Source: Bacillus solimangrovi
GTDB lineage: Bacteria; Bacillota; Bacilli; Bacillales; Bacillaceae_N
DNA length: 64,000 bases
Direction: 5' to 3'
Assembly: GCF_001742425.1 (NCBI RefSeq)
Contig: NZ_MJEH01000064.1
Span: 61,683 to 125,682, forward strand
How positions within the stretch are numbered: the stretch's first letter is position 1; the number at the start of each line of letters is the position of its first letter. The notes beneath the pieces are model-generated. The model had not been told where the DNA came from and did not search any database. It saw only the letters and a list, made by a program, of their open reading frames with translations. Positions 28,833 through 37,721 of this stretch are shown piece after piece. The translations under genes and the position numbers were made by a program.

Positions 28833-29219
28833 ATGGAAATAAAAAAATCAAACCCTGAAAGTGTAGCACCGCCTATAGGTAAATACCACCATTTAACGAT
28901 TATTCCAAGAGACGCTGAGTTACTCGTTCTTTCTGGTCAAGTTGGAAATGATAGAAACGGTGAAATACCAGATAACATTGAAACTCAGTATGCTAATGCT
29001 CTTAAAAATATAACGTCGATCTTAAAAAGCGAAGGTGTCAATACTTGCAATATTTTCAAAATTAACATCTGGTTTACTGAAAATATAGACAGGGAGTATT
29101 TCACAGAAAAATGGAGCGAATTTCACAATGAATCTCCTCCTGCTACAACTTTAGCTTACGTATCTGCATTAGCAAGACCAGAAATCAAGGTTGAAATTGA
29201 AGCTTGGGCTGCAAGATAA
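28833..29219 (+). CDS. RidA/YjgF-family enamine/imine deaminase
   Basis: 128 residues; start ATG 28833 with TTGGAGG eight bases upstream (an earlier TTG overlaps that site). RidA-like core: LLVLSGQVGNDRNGEIP, the segment QYANALKNITSILKSEGV, and the C-terminal PPATTLAYVSALARPEIKVEIEAWAA. The usual catalytic Arg of RidA (RxxxxVxxLP) is not retained as R-A; here it reads TTLAYVSALARPE, so it is better called a RidA-subfamily protein. RidA detoxifies reactive enamines from PLP enzymes. Monocistronic, with a terminator at 29269. Confidence 0.8.
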   Translation: MEIKKSNPESVAPPIGKYHHLTIIPRDAELLVLSGQVGNDRNGEIPDNIETQYANALKNITSILKSEGVNTCNIFKINIWFTENIDREYFTEKWSEFHNESPPATTLAYVSALARPEIKVEIEAWAAR

Positions 29220-29268
29220 GTGTTGTTTCACTAACGGGTGAGTTAGTTCAATAAGAGAATAACGCTAA

Positions 29269-29303
29269 ATAGAGCCTCCAATTACATGGAGGCTCTATTT
29301 TTC
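29269..29303 (+). terminator. Terminator of the RidA-family gene
   Basis: ATAGAGCCTCCA / TGGAGGCTCTAT stem followed by a T-rich tail. Confidence 0.85.
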
Positions 29304-29438
29304 TATAAACATCTACATTTAGCTTTAAATGATCTTTTAAATAAAAGATCTTCTTTAAATAAGGTTCCATTAACGACAATAAACAAAATACTACACAAGC
29401 GATTGGCATGTTTAACTCCCTTCTATTGAAAACAATTC

Positions 29439-29549
29439 ATAAAGTGAAGTTCCCATCACTACTAGGTTTTCTTCATCCCCTACTTAAACTTCGTTGACAT
29501 TTCAACGTCATGAAATAGGAGTCTTAACGTCAGTTACCATGTGATAAAT
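29439..29549 (+). repeat. Dispersed hairpin element, copy 2 (degenerate)
   Basis: Has the 5' end ATAAAGTGAAGTTCCC, a diverged CTACTTAAACTTCGTTGA hairpin arm, GGAGTCTTAACGTCAGTT and the 3' end GTGATAAAT. The middle hairpins are deleted. Confidence 0.6.
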
Positions 29550-29612
29550 TCTTAAATCGTTCCAAAATCACATGATGTTAGAAAATCATATGATCGTTTA
29601 TTTATTTACATA

Positions 29613-29689
29613 TTGACGTAATGTTAATCTTTAACTATACTGTTAGTAACATATAACTGTTAATGACAGTATAGTGTTATTAACAGTAT
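29613..29689 (+). promoter_or_regulatory. Promoter and overlapping operators of the PadR operon
   Basis: Sigma-A promoter TTGACG (29613-29618), 17-base spacer, TATACT (29636-29641). From the -10 box onwards lie interlocking inverted repeats of ACTGTTA: ATACTGT ... ACAGTAT (29637-29672) and ACTGTTAAT ... ATTAACAGT (29657-29687). Placement over the start region fits repression by the PadR protein encoded next. Confidence 0.7.
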
Positions 29690-29730
29690 CGATAGTAAAC
29701 ACTGCTTAATCATTAGGAGGGAGATAATTT

Positions 29731-30072
29731 ATGAAACACACTGGCAGACATACAGGTGAATTCCTTTTACTGTTTTTAACAGAGGGAGATAGCTATGGCG
29801 GGAAACTTCTACAGAAATGTGAAGAAGAACTTCCAGTCAATCCAATCGATAGTGCCATCATCTATCGCACATTAAAGAAATTAGAAACAGAAGGGGCTGT
29901 TGAGTCTTATTTAGACACCTCCGATCATGGTAAACCGATAAAAATGTATAAAATCACTTCAGTTGGCGAAAGAAGATTGGAAGAATATCAAACAGTTACA
30001 GAAGAAAAGCTTAAGAATTTAACGTTTTTCATGAAGAAATTTAAAGAATGGAAAAAATCTAATCATGATTAA
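29731..30072 (+). CDS. PadR-family transcriptional regulator
   Basis: 113 residues. Winged-helix PadR pattern: a first helix with FLLLFLTEGDSYGGKLLQ, the recognition region IIYRTLKKLETEGAVES, wing TSDHGKPIKMYKITSVGERRLEEY, and a C-terminal dimerisation helix (~90-113). GGAGGG site before ATG. It overlaps the first permease gene by eight bases, so regulator and transporter are co-expressed. Its own promoter is covered by ACTGTTA inverted repeats, consistent with autorepression relieved by an effector. Confidence 0.85.
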   Translation: MKHTGRHTGEFLLLFLTEGDSYGGKLLQKCEEELPVNPIDSAIIYRTLKKLETEGAVESYLDTSDHGKPIKMYKITSVGERRLEEYQTVTEEKLKNLTFFMKKFKEWKKSNHD

Positions 30073-30547
30073 CGGGATTATCCTCTATTCTATTGCTGTT
30101 ATCGCTATTACTCTTTCGTTTATAAAGAACAAAAATAAAACTAAAGAAGCTTTATTACAGTCATGGAAAATGTTTCGCAATATTATGCCTCAAGTATTAT
30201 CAATTATGCTATTCGTTGGAATTTCGTTATCTATCTTAACACCAGCTTTCATTTCTTCAATCATTGGAGAGAACTCTGGATTAACTGGCATTATTTATTC
30301 CACGATCATCGGATCTATCGCACTCATTCCAAGTTTTCTCGTATATCCTCTCGGTGATACACTAATTCAAAATGGCGCAGGCTTACCTCAAGTTGCTGTT
30401 TTAATGTCTACATTAATGTCTGTCGGATTCGTCACAATCCCCCTAGAACAAAAAATATTTGGAAAAGGTTTTGCCTATTCTCGTAATGCTTCTGCTATTT
30501 TAATGTCGCTCATATTCTCATTTATTATTTGGGTGGTGATGGTGTGA
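30065..30547 (+). CDS. Permease half A (ArsP/DUF318-like)
   Basis: 160 residues, four to five membrane helices. Features typical of the ArsP_1/UPF0718 permease family: a short N-terminal TM, SWKMFRNIMPQVLSIMLFVGISLS, and a repeat ending in GSIALIPSFLVYPLGDTL. The family is normally one chain of about 300 residues with two inverted repeats; here the halves are on separate genes. Substrate unknown (ArsP exports organoarsenicals, but no metal-ligand Cys is visible). It overlaps the PadR gene before it and the second half after it. Confidence 0.7.
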   Translation: MINGIILYSIAVIAITLSFIKNKNKTKEALLQSWKMFRNIMPQVLSIMLFVGISLSILTPAFISSIIGENSGLTGIIYSTIIGSIALIPSFLVYPLGDTLIQNGAGLPQVAVLMSTLMSVGFVTIPLEQKIFGKGFAYSRNASAILMSLIFSFIIWVVMV

Positions 30548-31077
30548 GTGAGTTGAAAAAATACCGCTTCTCATTTACCTTATTATTTGGGCTTATTGTG
30601 TTCACTTTTTTCAATCAATCAGTCGGATTGAAAGCATTACAAATTACAGGTAGTAGCATAGTGGATATGCTTATTTTACTGCCCCCTATCTTAATATTTG
30701 TCAGTTTGCTCGACAAATGGGTAAAGAAAGAAACTCTCATTAAATATATGGGCAAGAAATCTGGCATTTATGGCACGCTGTTCGCCTTTTTATTAGGTGC
30801 AATTGCAGCAGGTCCTCTTTACTTAGCCTTCCCAATCGCAGTACTTTTGTTGAAAAAAGGAGCAAACATTCGGTATATCGTTTTCTTTTTAGGAGTTTGG
30901 TCAACAGCCAAATTACATGTGTCTGTCTATGCGATTGCTCTATTCGGATTCAAGTTCACACTCATTTATATTGGTTTCGGTCTATTCTTTTTCTATATGA
31001 TGGGGATTATGTATGAGAAGGTCTATGACAAGCGGCAATTGGTGAAATATGATATAACGAACAATGTTCAGAATTAG
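30544..31077 (+). CDS. Permease half B (ArsP/DUF318-like)
   Basis: 177 residues from GTG 30544, which overlaps the stop of half A (GTGA). Five membrane helices; PPILIFVSLLDKWV, a short cytoplasmic segment TLIKYMGKKSGIYG, and GAIAAGPLYLAFPIAVLLLKKGA, which mirrors the GSIALIPSFLVYP segment of half A. Overlapping stop/start implies coupled translation and a 1:1 heteromer forming one transporter. Last gene of the PadR operon. Confidence 0.7.
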   Translation: MSELKKYRFSFTLLFGLIVFTFFNQSVGLKALQITGSSIVDMLILLPPILIFVSLLDKWVKKETLIKYMGKKSGIYGTLFAFLLGAIAAGPLYLAFPIAVLLLKKGANIRYIVFFLGVWSTAKLHVSVYAIALFGFKFTLIYIGFGLFFFYMMGIMYEKVYDKRQLVKYDITNNVQN

Positions 31078-31146
31078 AAGGAGCAACCGTTAACTTAATA
31101 AGGTTATGACTTGTCCATTTATTTAACCGCGCGTATTGCTTTTGAT

Positions 31147-31324
31147 AAAGTAAAACTTCCATCAGTGGAGGTATTACCGCATCCTCCACTATGAAGTGAA
31201 CCAATCAGGTAATGACTGACGCTTATACCACTAGAGTATGACTAAGATTCTCGCCCACTTAAACTTCGTTGATTTCCCTTAGTTTTAAAGTGGGAGTCTT
31301 AGCATTAGTTGAAACGTGATAAAT
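31147..31324 (+). repeat. Dispersed hairpin element, copy 3 (full length)
   Basis: Full length: 5' ATAAAGTAAAACTTCC, hairpin with CCATCAGTGGAGG and CCTCCACT, AACCAATCAGGTAA, ATACC/GGTAT mini-hairpin, CCCACTTAAACT / AGTTTTAAAGTGGG hairpin, 3' AACGTGATAAAT. It follows the PadR operon. Confidence 0.8.
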
Positions 31325-31433
31325 CACCCGTTGAACCCTTCATGAAATGCGAAAAAGCCCCTAGTAATAGTGAAAGAAATACTTCAAGTGTCCTTCGCCT
31401 CAGTCAAAATACATTTACTGCTAATATTTCATT

Positions 31434-31958
31434 CTAATTTTTTGTTATTCCGTCTACAACACTGTCCATAACTTCTCTGGATATTATTATATCTTTCCCT
31501 TCTAAAGTTAGAAGGAAGGTCACTACTATCTTTCGGTCTTCTATTTGTTTAATAAACGTTTTACCATATTTGTGACTCTCTTGTTCTATCCCAAAGAAAA
31601 AACCACCATCAAAACGATCAATTCCAACCATATGAGGTCTACTTTTCTGAAATTCAGTTATTATCTCATCTTTTGATAAGTCACTACTCACTTCAGATAA
31701 AACCAAATTACCTTCCCCACTTATATGTTGAAATTCAACTAACCAAGGATCTTCTTCCTTCGACTCTTTTACTTTTTCCCATCCGTCTACTTCTTTAATT
31801 TTAACTCCATTTCCTTTATATAATAAATCGGTTGTTTCTTTATTATTCTGGTTTGTTCTTTTAGTTTCCGTTACGAAATTTTCAGTCGAGTCATTTGTAC
31901 AACCTAAGTTTAATACCAATAAACTTCCTAATAGCAATGTGATGAATCTTTTCTTCAT
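31434..31958 (-). CDS. Putative lipoprotein
   Basis: 174 residues. Lipoprotein signal MKKRFITLLLGSLLVLNLGC with the lipobox LNLGC, so the mature chain starts at Cys20 and is lipid-anchored outside the membrane. The body alternates acidic and hydrophobic stretches (VKIKEVDGWEKV, WLVEFQHISGEGNLVLSEV), a beta-rich pattern seen in many uncharacterised Bacillus lipoproteins. No family assigned. Strong AGGAGG ribosome binding site. Confidence 0.7.
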   Translation of the reverse strand: MKKRFITLLLGSLLVLNLGCTNDSTENFVTETKRTNQNNKETTDLLYKGNGVKIKEVDGWEKVKESKEEDPWLVEFQHISGEGNLVLSEVSSDLSKDEIITEFQKSRPHMVGIDRFDGGFFFGIEQESHKYGKTFIKQIEDRKIVVTFLLTLEGKDIIISREVMDSVVDGITKN

Positions 31959-32185
31959 TTAACTTCCTCCTTTTGATTTAAGGCTCCTCTCTTCACATTC
32001 ACCTATTCTGTCAAACAATTTAATAACCAATTATTCACTATTAGACTCTGTAACTCTAATGTTGTTTATTAAATTGTACTTTATAATTCACTACTTGAAT
32101 GGTTTTGTGGAGATTTTTCTTCATCCACCACCAATGGAAGATTCACTTTATGTAATCATACTCCCGTAGTTAGGAGTATGGTTTT

Positions 32186-32398
32186 TCAAATACATAAACC
32201 ACCATGAGAACTATTTCCACATATATTACCATCGAATACATTCGTTCCTAATCCACCAACTGCTTCAATGTCAAAGCCAGCATTATTTTTTAATGTAGTC
32301 CCAGCTAAGATTTGAATACTGTCACCAGGCATTGTTCCCACATCATCGATCGCTTCTTGCACAGTTGCAAAATCACTTGGAACAACATGTATCGTCAT
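32186..32398 (-). CDS. Core-less mini beta-helix paralogue
   Basis: 70 residues made of the family's constant ends only. The first ~35 match the paralogue N-terminus (MTIHVVPSDFATVQEAID ... GDSIQILAGT), then it jumps to the C-terminal module (FDIEAVGGLGTNVFDGN, ending GLCI). The whole variable beta-helix core of ~230 residues is missing while the frame stays open. Ribosome binding site (GAGAGGTG), upstream CATA block and downstream CTCC/GGAG palindrome are as in full-length copies. It may be a deletion remnant or a functional cap-only variant. Confidence 0.7.
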   Translation of the reverse strand: MTIHVVPSDFATVQEAIDDVGTMPGDSIQILAGTTLKNNAGFDIEAVGGLGTNVFDGNICGNSSHGGLCI

Positions 32399-32728
32399 TT
32401 TTTGACACCTCTCATTAAACTTGATTTACAACATTTTATGAAAGGTGTACCTATGTTTCTTGTACTTTAAGACTAAATGTATTATTGAATTCTCTCTTTA
32501 AAGTCACACATTATATGATCATTAGTACATCACTTATGTATAAGTTGTGTGTTTTTTGTTTATTAGTTGAGATAATAAATTAGTGGTACAATGGAAATTA
32601 TCACCTATTCTTATTTATCCAACGATCAGTTTAGTCTCAAGTCCCATAATATACTAATAAATCACAAAATAAGAATATGTGTTCGTTTTTGATTATACTG
32701 TCAATCTTAGGGGGAGAAATAAAGAATA
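32399..32728. other. Divergent intergenic region
   Basis: 330 bases. Contains the family-type upstream block of the mini beta-helix gene (AGTACAAG, then CATAAAATG, about 32430-32470) and the promoter region of the phosphoesterase. No gene seen. Confidence 0.4.
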
Positions 32729-33571
32729 ATGAAACATAAAATTGCTTTACTAGCAGATGTCCATGGAAATGTAAGTGCTTTAAAAGCTGTTGTCGAAGAT
32801 TCTATTAAAGAAAGTGTCACTGACTATTGGTTTTTAGGAGATTTAATCATGCCTGGGCCTGGCGCAAATGATTTATTTGAAATATTAGATAATATTAAAG
32901 TTACTACTTATGTTAAAGGTAACTGGGAAGACTGCTTCCTTGATACACTGAATAAAAAGGTTGATTTTGATAACGCAACTGATATCTATGTTTCTAGGTT
33001 AGTTCAGTATCTGTGTGAAAATTTAGATGAAAGTAATATTAATCTTATTAAGAATTTACCTTTACACCTAACAAAACAAGTTAATAATCTAACTATCAGT
33101 ATTAGTCATAATCTACAAAATAAAAATTATGGAGGGGATTTATGGCCCACTAATGATCAGACATATTTTGATCAGTTATTTGAGCATGATTACGATATTG
33201 CGATTTACGCTCATATCCATCAACAATTGTTACGCTATAGTAGCAATGGTCAATTGATTATTAATCCAGGATCTATTGGACAGCCTTTTTACAAATGGGA
33301 CAAGTTACGTTCTGATCTGCGTGCTCAGTATGCAATTCTTGAAATTGATGAGACAGGGATTGCTGAGGTGAGATTTAGAAAAGTTTCTTATGATGTAGAA
33401 AAGGAATTTAAAAACGCTATAAGTAATAATCTTCCTTATATTACCTTATATCAAAAAATGCTCGAAACAGGAAAAACTCATACCCATGATATTGAATTAT
33501 TACAAAAGTTCAATGATCAATATAATTATAAAGATGAAATAATTAATTTTTTTGAAAAGAACTATTGGTAA
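32729..33571 (+). CDS. Calcineurin-like metallophosphoesterase (YfcE/MJ0936 type)
   Basis: 280 residues. All metal-binding motifs of the family are visible in order: DVHGN (~10), GDLIMPGP (~35), GNWE (~60), SHN (~127), HIHQQ (~158) and NPGSIGQP. This is a dinuclear-metal cytoplasmic phosphoesterase of the YfcE subgroup; the physiological substrate is unknown. The C-terminal ~70 residues beyond the fold are extra. Ribosome binding site GGGGGAG. Monocistronic. Confidence 0.85.
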   Translation: MKHKIALLADVHGNVSALKAVVEDSIKESVTDYWFLGDLIMPGPGANDLFEILDNIKVTTYVKGNWEDCFLDTLNKKVDFDNATDIYVSRLVQYLCENLDESNINLIKNLPLHLTKQVNNLTISISHNLQNKNYGGDLWPTNDQTYFDQLFEHDYDIAIYAHIHQQLLRYSSNGQLIINPGSIGQPFYKWDKLRSDLRAQYAILEIDETGIAEVRFRKVSYDVEKEFKNAISNNLPYITLYQKMLETGKTHTHDIELLQKFNDQYNYKDEIINFFEKNYW

Positions 33572-33690
33572 TTTTAGGAAATAAAATGAACTTCAATACT
33601 AGTATTTAAAAGTCAAAGGGAATAATAGAAGTAATTTAGTTACTGACTTTTACTATTTGTTTTTTTATGTAAGTTAGAATACTTTCCATA

Positions 33691-33723
33691 TTTAAAGCCC
33701 TTCCCAATCGAGAGGGGCTTTAA
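33691..33723. terminator. Bidirectional terminator
   Basis: TTAAAGCCC / GGGCTTTAA stem between two convergent genes. Confidence 0.7.
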
Positions 33724-33742
33724 GGTAACTGGAGAATATATA

Positions 33743-33973
33743 TTAGTTTTGTAACTTATTAATCTTCGACCAATTAATTAGAATCATGACAAAGCCAATT
33801 AGGAAAAAAATAATACTTAGAGATATTAAGATATAACCAGTACTATCCAACACATTATAAAGTGTTCCAGTGTTTATTGATAAAATAGCAGCTGTAATGA
33901 ATTGTGAAGATAATAATAGTGCTGATATTAGCATAAAAAGTGTACCTACAATCATTTTTAAATAATTTTCCAT
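33743..33973 (-). CDS. Small membrane protein
   Basis: 76 residues starting at ATG 33973, ten bases after GGAAGGAG; the upstream ATG at 33991 would put that site inside the gene. Two hydrophobic helices (about 5-28 and 42-68). No family recognised. Confidence 0.55.
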   Translation of the reverse strand: MENYLKMIVGTLFMLISALLLSSQFITAAILSINTGTLYNVLDSTGYILISLSIIFFLIGFVMILINWSKINKLQN

Positions 33974-34353
33974 ATACAAACTCCTTCCCATAATTCAAAA
34001 TATTTCTATTTTAATGTTAGCACAAAATAAATTTTACAAAAAATGTTATTTAAAACTTTTTAGTTTTTCTGTTATTTAGTAAATGAGGTCTTGTGTAGTA
34101 CAAAAAAGGATAGGTAGAGCAGATGTATTCACTACTCTCCTATCCTTCTTCTTTTGTCCTATATAACGTATGACATTTTAAAAAATCAACGTACTATGCA
34201 ACAAATGATTTTTTTCTCTTTCAACTTAAACAACCATTTTTAGCTAAGAAAACATCTTCAATAAATTTTAAAGGTGTAAGTGAACTCGCATTTACAAAAA
34301 AGAGATTTCAAACTACTTTTTTTCAATTGTTTCATTAGATTACGATTCAATCT
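33974..34353. other. Intergenic region with terminator
   Basis: 380 bases between minus-strand genes. The only clear structure is the hairpin at 34106-34154. Confidence 0.4.
34106..34154 (-). terminator. Terminator downstream of the DUF1848 gene
   Basis: AAGGATAGG(T)AGAG / CTCTCCTATCCTT stem followed by T6 on the minus strand, 200 bases after the DUF1848 stop. Confidence 0.7.
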
Positions 34354-35307
34354 TCAGTCAAACAAACTCATTTGATGAGTTAAGTCTGCTTTATCTTTTT
34401 CCTCTAACTTCCCAATCAATACGGGACTATGTGGATCATGCTTTTGTACAGTTTTGTTCACTGCTTTTTCACTCTTTACAGCATAACAATAACTACAGTT
34501 AAACTTGCAGGTGTCATAGGTACCCATTTCTTCAGATATGACACAAAGACATTCTTTACGCTGATTTTTATCTTTATTTAATTGATTTTGTTCACCTATA
34601 ACTATCTTGCTAACAATGCTTTGATCTATACATGCACCATGTGGAATATCATACTCATCTAAATCGATTTTCTCTGCGCACGTTTGAATTTCCAAGTTAT
34701 TTTCTCTAGCAATTTTCGATAATGAGCTTGCTAAATAATTTAAGGTAGCATGATAATGTGGATCAAGTAAATTCATAAACTCAAGATCATACGTTTCCTC
34801 TAAACGTTTAAATTTATTTTTCGTCTTCCCATACATGTCAACAAAACTAATAACTACACGGTTAGTATAGCCTTTCAACTCATCAGCTAATTCTTTGAAT
34901 TTTTTTATGTGAAAATCAACATCAGTAACATTGCTCAAGATAATTGGATCGTAGCGCCAAATCACTTTGTCCTTACCAATTTTTCGGCTTAATTCCTTAA
35001 AGATATTAACTCTTGATGAAATTGATGGTAGGTAAGGCTCTAGCTCTTTAGGGTAATCATTTAAAGTGAATTGAAAATAATAATAGTATCCCAACTGGTC
35101 TAACTTATCTAAATATTTCATCAGTGGTTTTGGGTTTTTTGTCCAAAATACAAAACATGTCACATTTTCTGGTGTTAAACTTACTACCTTTCTTTGCTTT
35201 GCATTAAAGGGATTTACCTTCACATAATATCCCTCATCTATTCTATTCATAAACCAGACACTATAAAAAGCTGGGATATCAGTCCTTCTACTTGCACTTA
35301 TAATCAT
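34354..35307 (-). CDS. DUF1848 family protein (radical-SAM-like)
   Basis: 317 residues. Hallmarks of DUF1848: N-terminus MIISASRRTDIPAFYSVWF, then VNPFNAKQ, FVFWTKNPKP, WRYDPIIL, and a C-terminal cysteine cluster CLCVISEEMGTYDTCKFNCSYCYA (positions given in two parts: CLC and CKFNCSYCYA). The cysteines are likely to hold an Fe-S cluster and the fold resembles a TIM-barrel radical SAM enzyme with the cluster at the C-terminus. The reaction is unknown. The hydrophilic tail ends HQMSLFD. Monocistronic. Confidence 0.85.
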   Translation of the reverse strand: MIISASRRTDIPAFYSVWFMNRIDEGYYVKVNPFNAKQRKVVSLTPENVTCFVFWTKNPKPLMKYLDKLDQLGYYYYFQFTLNDYPKELEPYLPSISSRVNIFKELSRKIGKDKVIWRYDPIILSNVTDVDFHIKKFKELADELKGYTNRVVISFVDMYGKTKNKFKRLEETYDLEFMNLLDPHYHATLNYLASSLSKIARENNLEIQTCAEKIDLDEYDIPHGACIDQSIVSKIVIGEQNQLNKDKNQRKECLCVISEEMGTYDTCKFNCSYCYAVKSEKAVNKTVQKHDPHSPVLIGKLEEKDKADLTHQMSLFD

Positions 35308-35511
35308 CTTTAAACCTACCTTTTCACTAGCGTTTCCAACTGATATTTAATATGCCCTGCTTTTAAGATAGGACTCCGATTTAAATGAGTTAAACAAATC
35401 TGATCACAATCTATCGTATTAGGTTCATAGGAACCACAGTTATCTTGCAATGAAAGGATGTTGATACAGTGTGCTCACATAGTATCAATCAGTAAAATAA
35501 AACATGATTAC

Positions 35512-36432
35512 TCATGTACACAATGCATTAGGATCACTATTTTCACATTTGTTGCCGTCATAGATATTAGTACCAACTCCACCTTCTGCTAATATATCAA
35601 CTATCATATTATTTTTCGCTTTGTTGAAGCGGATAACATTTTCCATTGCACCATCTTGGATAAGAATTCCTGCTGTTGTATCATCAGTGCCATTATTTCT
35701 GACGATGTTACTGTCTATAACATTTTGTATGTTATTACTTTCTACTTCAATACCGCTCCCTATATTGTTACATACTAAATTTCCAATTACATTATTGTTA
35801 TTACTATTATCACCTATATTATCATTTTGGATAAAGACACCTTGTTCATTGTTTTTTATAGACTTATTACCGAACACAATATTGAAGGACACACCACATA
35901 AATCTATACCTGCAGACTTAGATTCTGTCACCGTATTAAGTAACATTTTGTTGAAATTTTCATCAACTTCTATACCATCACCGATATTTTGATTACTTTC
36001 ACAATGAATAATACAATTATGCGTGTCCTCAAAATCAAATCCTTCCCTATTAAATGAAGATAAGCAATTACTAATTAAATTGTTATTATATGACATTTGG
36101 AAACCACTTTGTGGATTAAACTTAGATTCAATCTTCGTTATTACGTTATTATTAGATCGCAAAACAACTCCATCACCATCAAATCCTTGTACCGTAAAGT
36201 CTTGTAATATTGTTTGCTCTGCACTTACAACAATACCATCATTGCTCCCCATAGCAGGTAAACCAGCTATTATCGTCTTACCAATTCCACAACCAAATAT
36301 CTTCAATCGTTCCTTCGTCACATTAAATCCATCAAACGTACCAGCTAAGATTTGAATGCTATCACCGGCATTGGCAGCATCAATCGCAGCTTGAACGGTT
36401 TGAAAATCTGTCGGGACTATGTGTATTGTCAT
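35512..36432 (-). CDS. Beta-helix paralogue 1 of array
   Basis: 306 residues. Constant N-terminus MTIHIVPTDFQTVQAAIDA, GDSIQILAGTFDGFNV and KIFGCGIGKTIIAG; variable Asn-rich core with NNVITK, NNLISN, HNCIIH; constant C-terminus TNIYDGNKCENSDPNALCT. ATG 36432 has GAGAGGTG upstream; the in-frame start at 36450 lies before that site. No signal peptide or anchor. Three cysteines recur in the family (GCGIGK, GNKCEN, the last LCT). The DNA segment near VIDSNIVRNNGTDDTTAG is nearly identical to the copy at the left window edge. Role unknown; surface or spore-associated by analogy and promoter motif. Confidence 0.85.
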   Translation of the reverse strand: MTIHIVPTDFQTVQAAIDAANAGDSIQILAGTFDGFNVTKERLKIFGCGIGKTIIAGLPAMGSNDGIVVSAEQTILQDFTVQGFDGDGVVLRSNNNVITKIESKFNPQSGFQMSYNNNLISNCLSSFNREGFDFEDTHNCIIHCESNQNIGDGIEVDENFNKMLLNTVTESKSAGIDLCGVSFNIVFGNKSIKNNEQGVFIQNDNIGDNSNNNNVIGNLVCNNIGSGIEVESNNIQNVIDSNIVRNNGTDDTTAGILIQDGAMENVIRFNKAKNNMIVDILAEGGVGTNIYDGNKCENSDPNALCT

Positions 36433-36614
36433 AATAAACACACCTCTCATCAGCTTTTTGGTTATTACATCATATGAAAGGTCAATTTGCGTTGCTTGTA
36501 CTTCGTATGAAAATGTATGATTGACTATAAGAGTGTCATAGTAACCGTCTACTATGTCCCAAATACTCTATATCAAATTATGTAGGAATACTCCCGCAGT
36601 TGGGAGCATATTGA
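36433..36614 (-). promoter_or_regulatory. Representative conserved upstream block of the beta-helix family
   Basis: Upstream of paralogue 1 the minus strand reads AGTACAAGCAA, about 16-20 bases, TTTCATATGATG. The equivalent CATAGAATATAG precedes paralogues 2-5 and CATAAAATG the mini-copy. CATAnnnTA resembles the -10 box of sporulation sigma factors (E/K), though the -35 spacing does not fit cleanly. Confidence 0.45.
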
Positions 36615-37535
36615 TCACGTACACAATCCATTAGGGTTACTATTTTCACATTTATTTCCATCAAACGTATTATCATTAACAGCATTAACTGCAAAAATAT
36701 CAAATGGTACATTATCTTTTAATTTGTTAAAACGGATTGAGTTATCATCTGCATTAGTATCAGATACAAAAATACCTGAATTTCCTCCAAGAGTGCCATT
36801 ATTTCGTATAATATTGGAGTCGACGATGGTTTCAACTGTAAATTCGTCTAGAAGTATTCCGCCTTGCTCATTGTTGCACACTATATTCTGAATTACATTC
36901 ATATCGCCAAGAGTAATCATTGAAACACCATTTTGATTATTTTTTAATGCTGAGTTGCCAAATAACATATTATCTTCTTCATTTACGATTGAAAAACCGT
37001 TTTCTTCGTTCTCTCTTGCGATATTATTAATAAACTTGTTACTAGGAGAACTAACAAAAAAGCCAGCTCCTTTGTTATTCATACTCTCACTATCACTAAT
37101 AAAATTATCAAATGTAAATTCATCAAAGTCAAATCCATGATTACTGTTGAATGAGGAAATACATTTTGTCAAAAAATTATTAGTTCCTGACATACCTTGA
37201 AAACCATCATTTCCATTTAAAGTTGACTGTAGCTCTTGTAGAACATTAATATCCGAGTCAATTATAACCCCATTATTACTGAACCCCTGAACTGTAAATC
37301 CTTTTAGTATTGTACGGTCAGCGCTTACAACTACACCATTTCCACCGAATCCTTGTGCAGGTATTCCAGCAATAATTGTCTTCCCAATCCCACAACCAAA
37401 TATCTTCAATCGTTCCTTATTCACATTAAACCCATCAAACGTGCCAGCCAAGATTTGAATACTATCTCCAGCAACGGCAGCATCGATTGCTGCTTGTATC
37501 GTAGCAAATTCAGTCGGCACAACATGTATTGTCAT
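36615..37535 (-). CDS. Beta-helix paralogue 2 of array
   Basis: 306 residues, same architecture: MTIHVVPTEFATIQAAIDA, NKERLKIFGCGIGKTIIAG, core with NFLTKC, NKFINN, NSIRFN and a C-terminal DGNKCENSNPNGLCT. It is the most diverged at the C-terminal module (FDIFAVNAVNDNTFDGN instead of AQGGIGTNIYDGN). Start ATG 37535, preceded by AAAGGTG. Confidence 0.85.
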   Translation of the reverse strand: MTIHVVPTEFATIQAAIDAAVAGDSIQILAGTFDGFNVNKERLKIFGCGIGKTIIAGIPAQGFGGNGVVVSADRTILKGFTVQGFSNNGVIIDSDINVLQELQSTLNGNDGFQGMSGTNNFLTKCISSFNSNHGFDFDEFTFDNFISDSESMNNKGAGFFVSSPSNKFINNIARENEENGFSIVNEEDNMLFGNSALKNNQNGVSMITLGDMNVIQNIVCNNEQGGILLDEFTVETIVDSNIIRNNGTLGGNSGIFVSDTNADDNSIRFNKLKDNVPFDIFAVNAVNDNTFDGNKCENSNPNGLCT

Positions 37536-37721
37536 ATTCCTCACACCTTTCTCAGATTATAAAGTTACTATATTCTATGAAGGGTGGACTTCCTTTGCTT
37601 GTACGCTACTTGAGAATGTATCTTTGACTATGAATTTTTATTGCAGAGTTTCACAGTACGATGACATAAAAACTTCAACTATAAATATGTATCACACTCC
37701 CAGATTAAGGAGTATGGTAGG

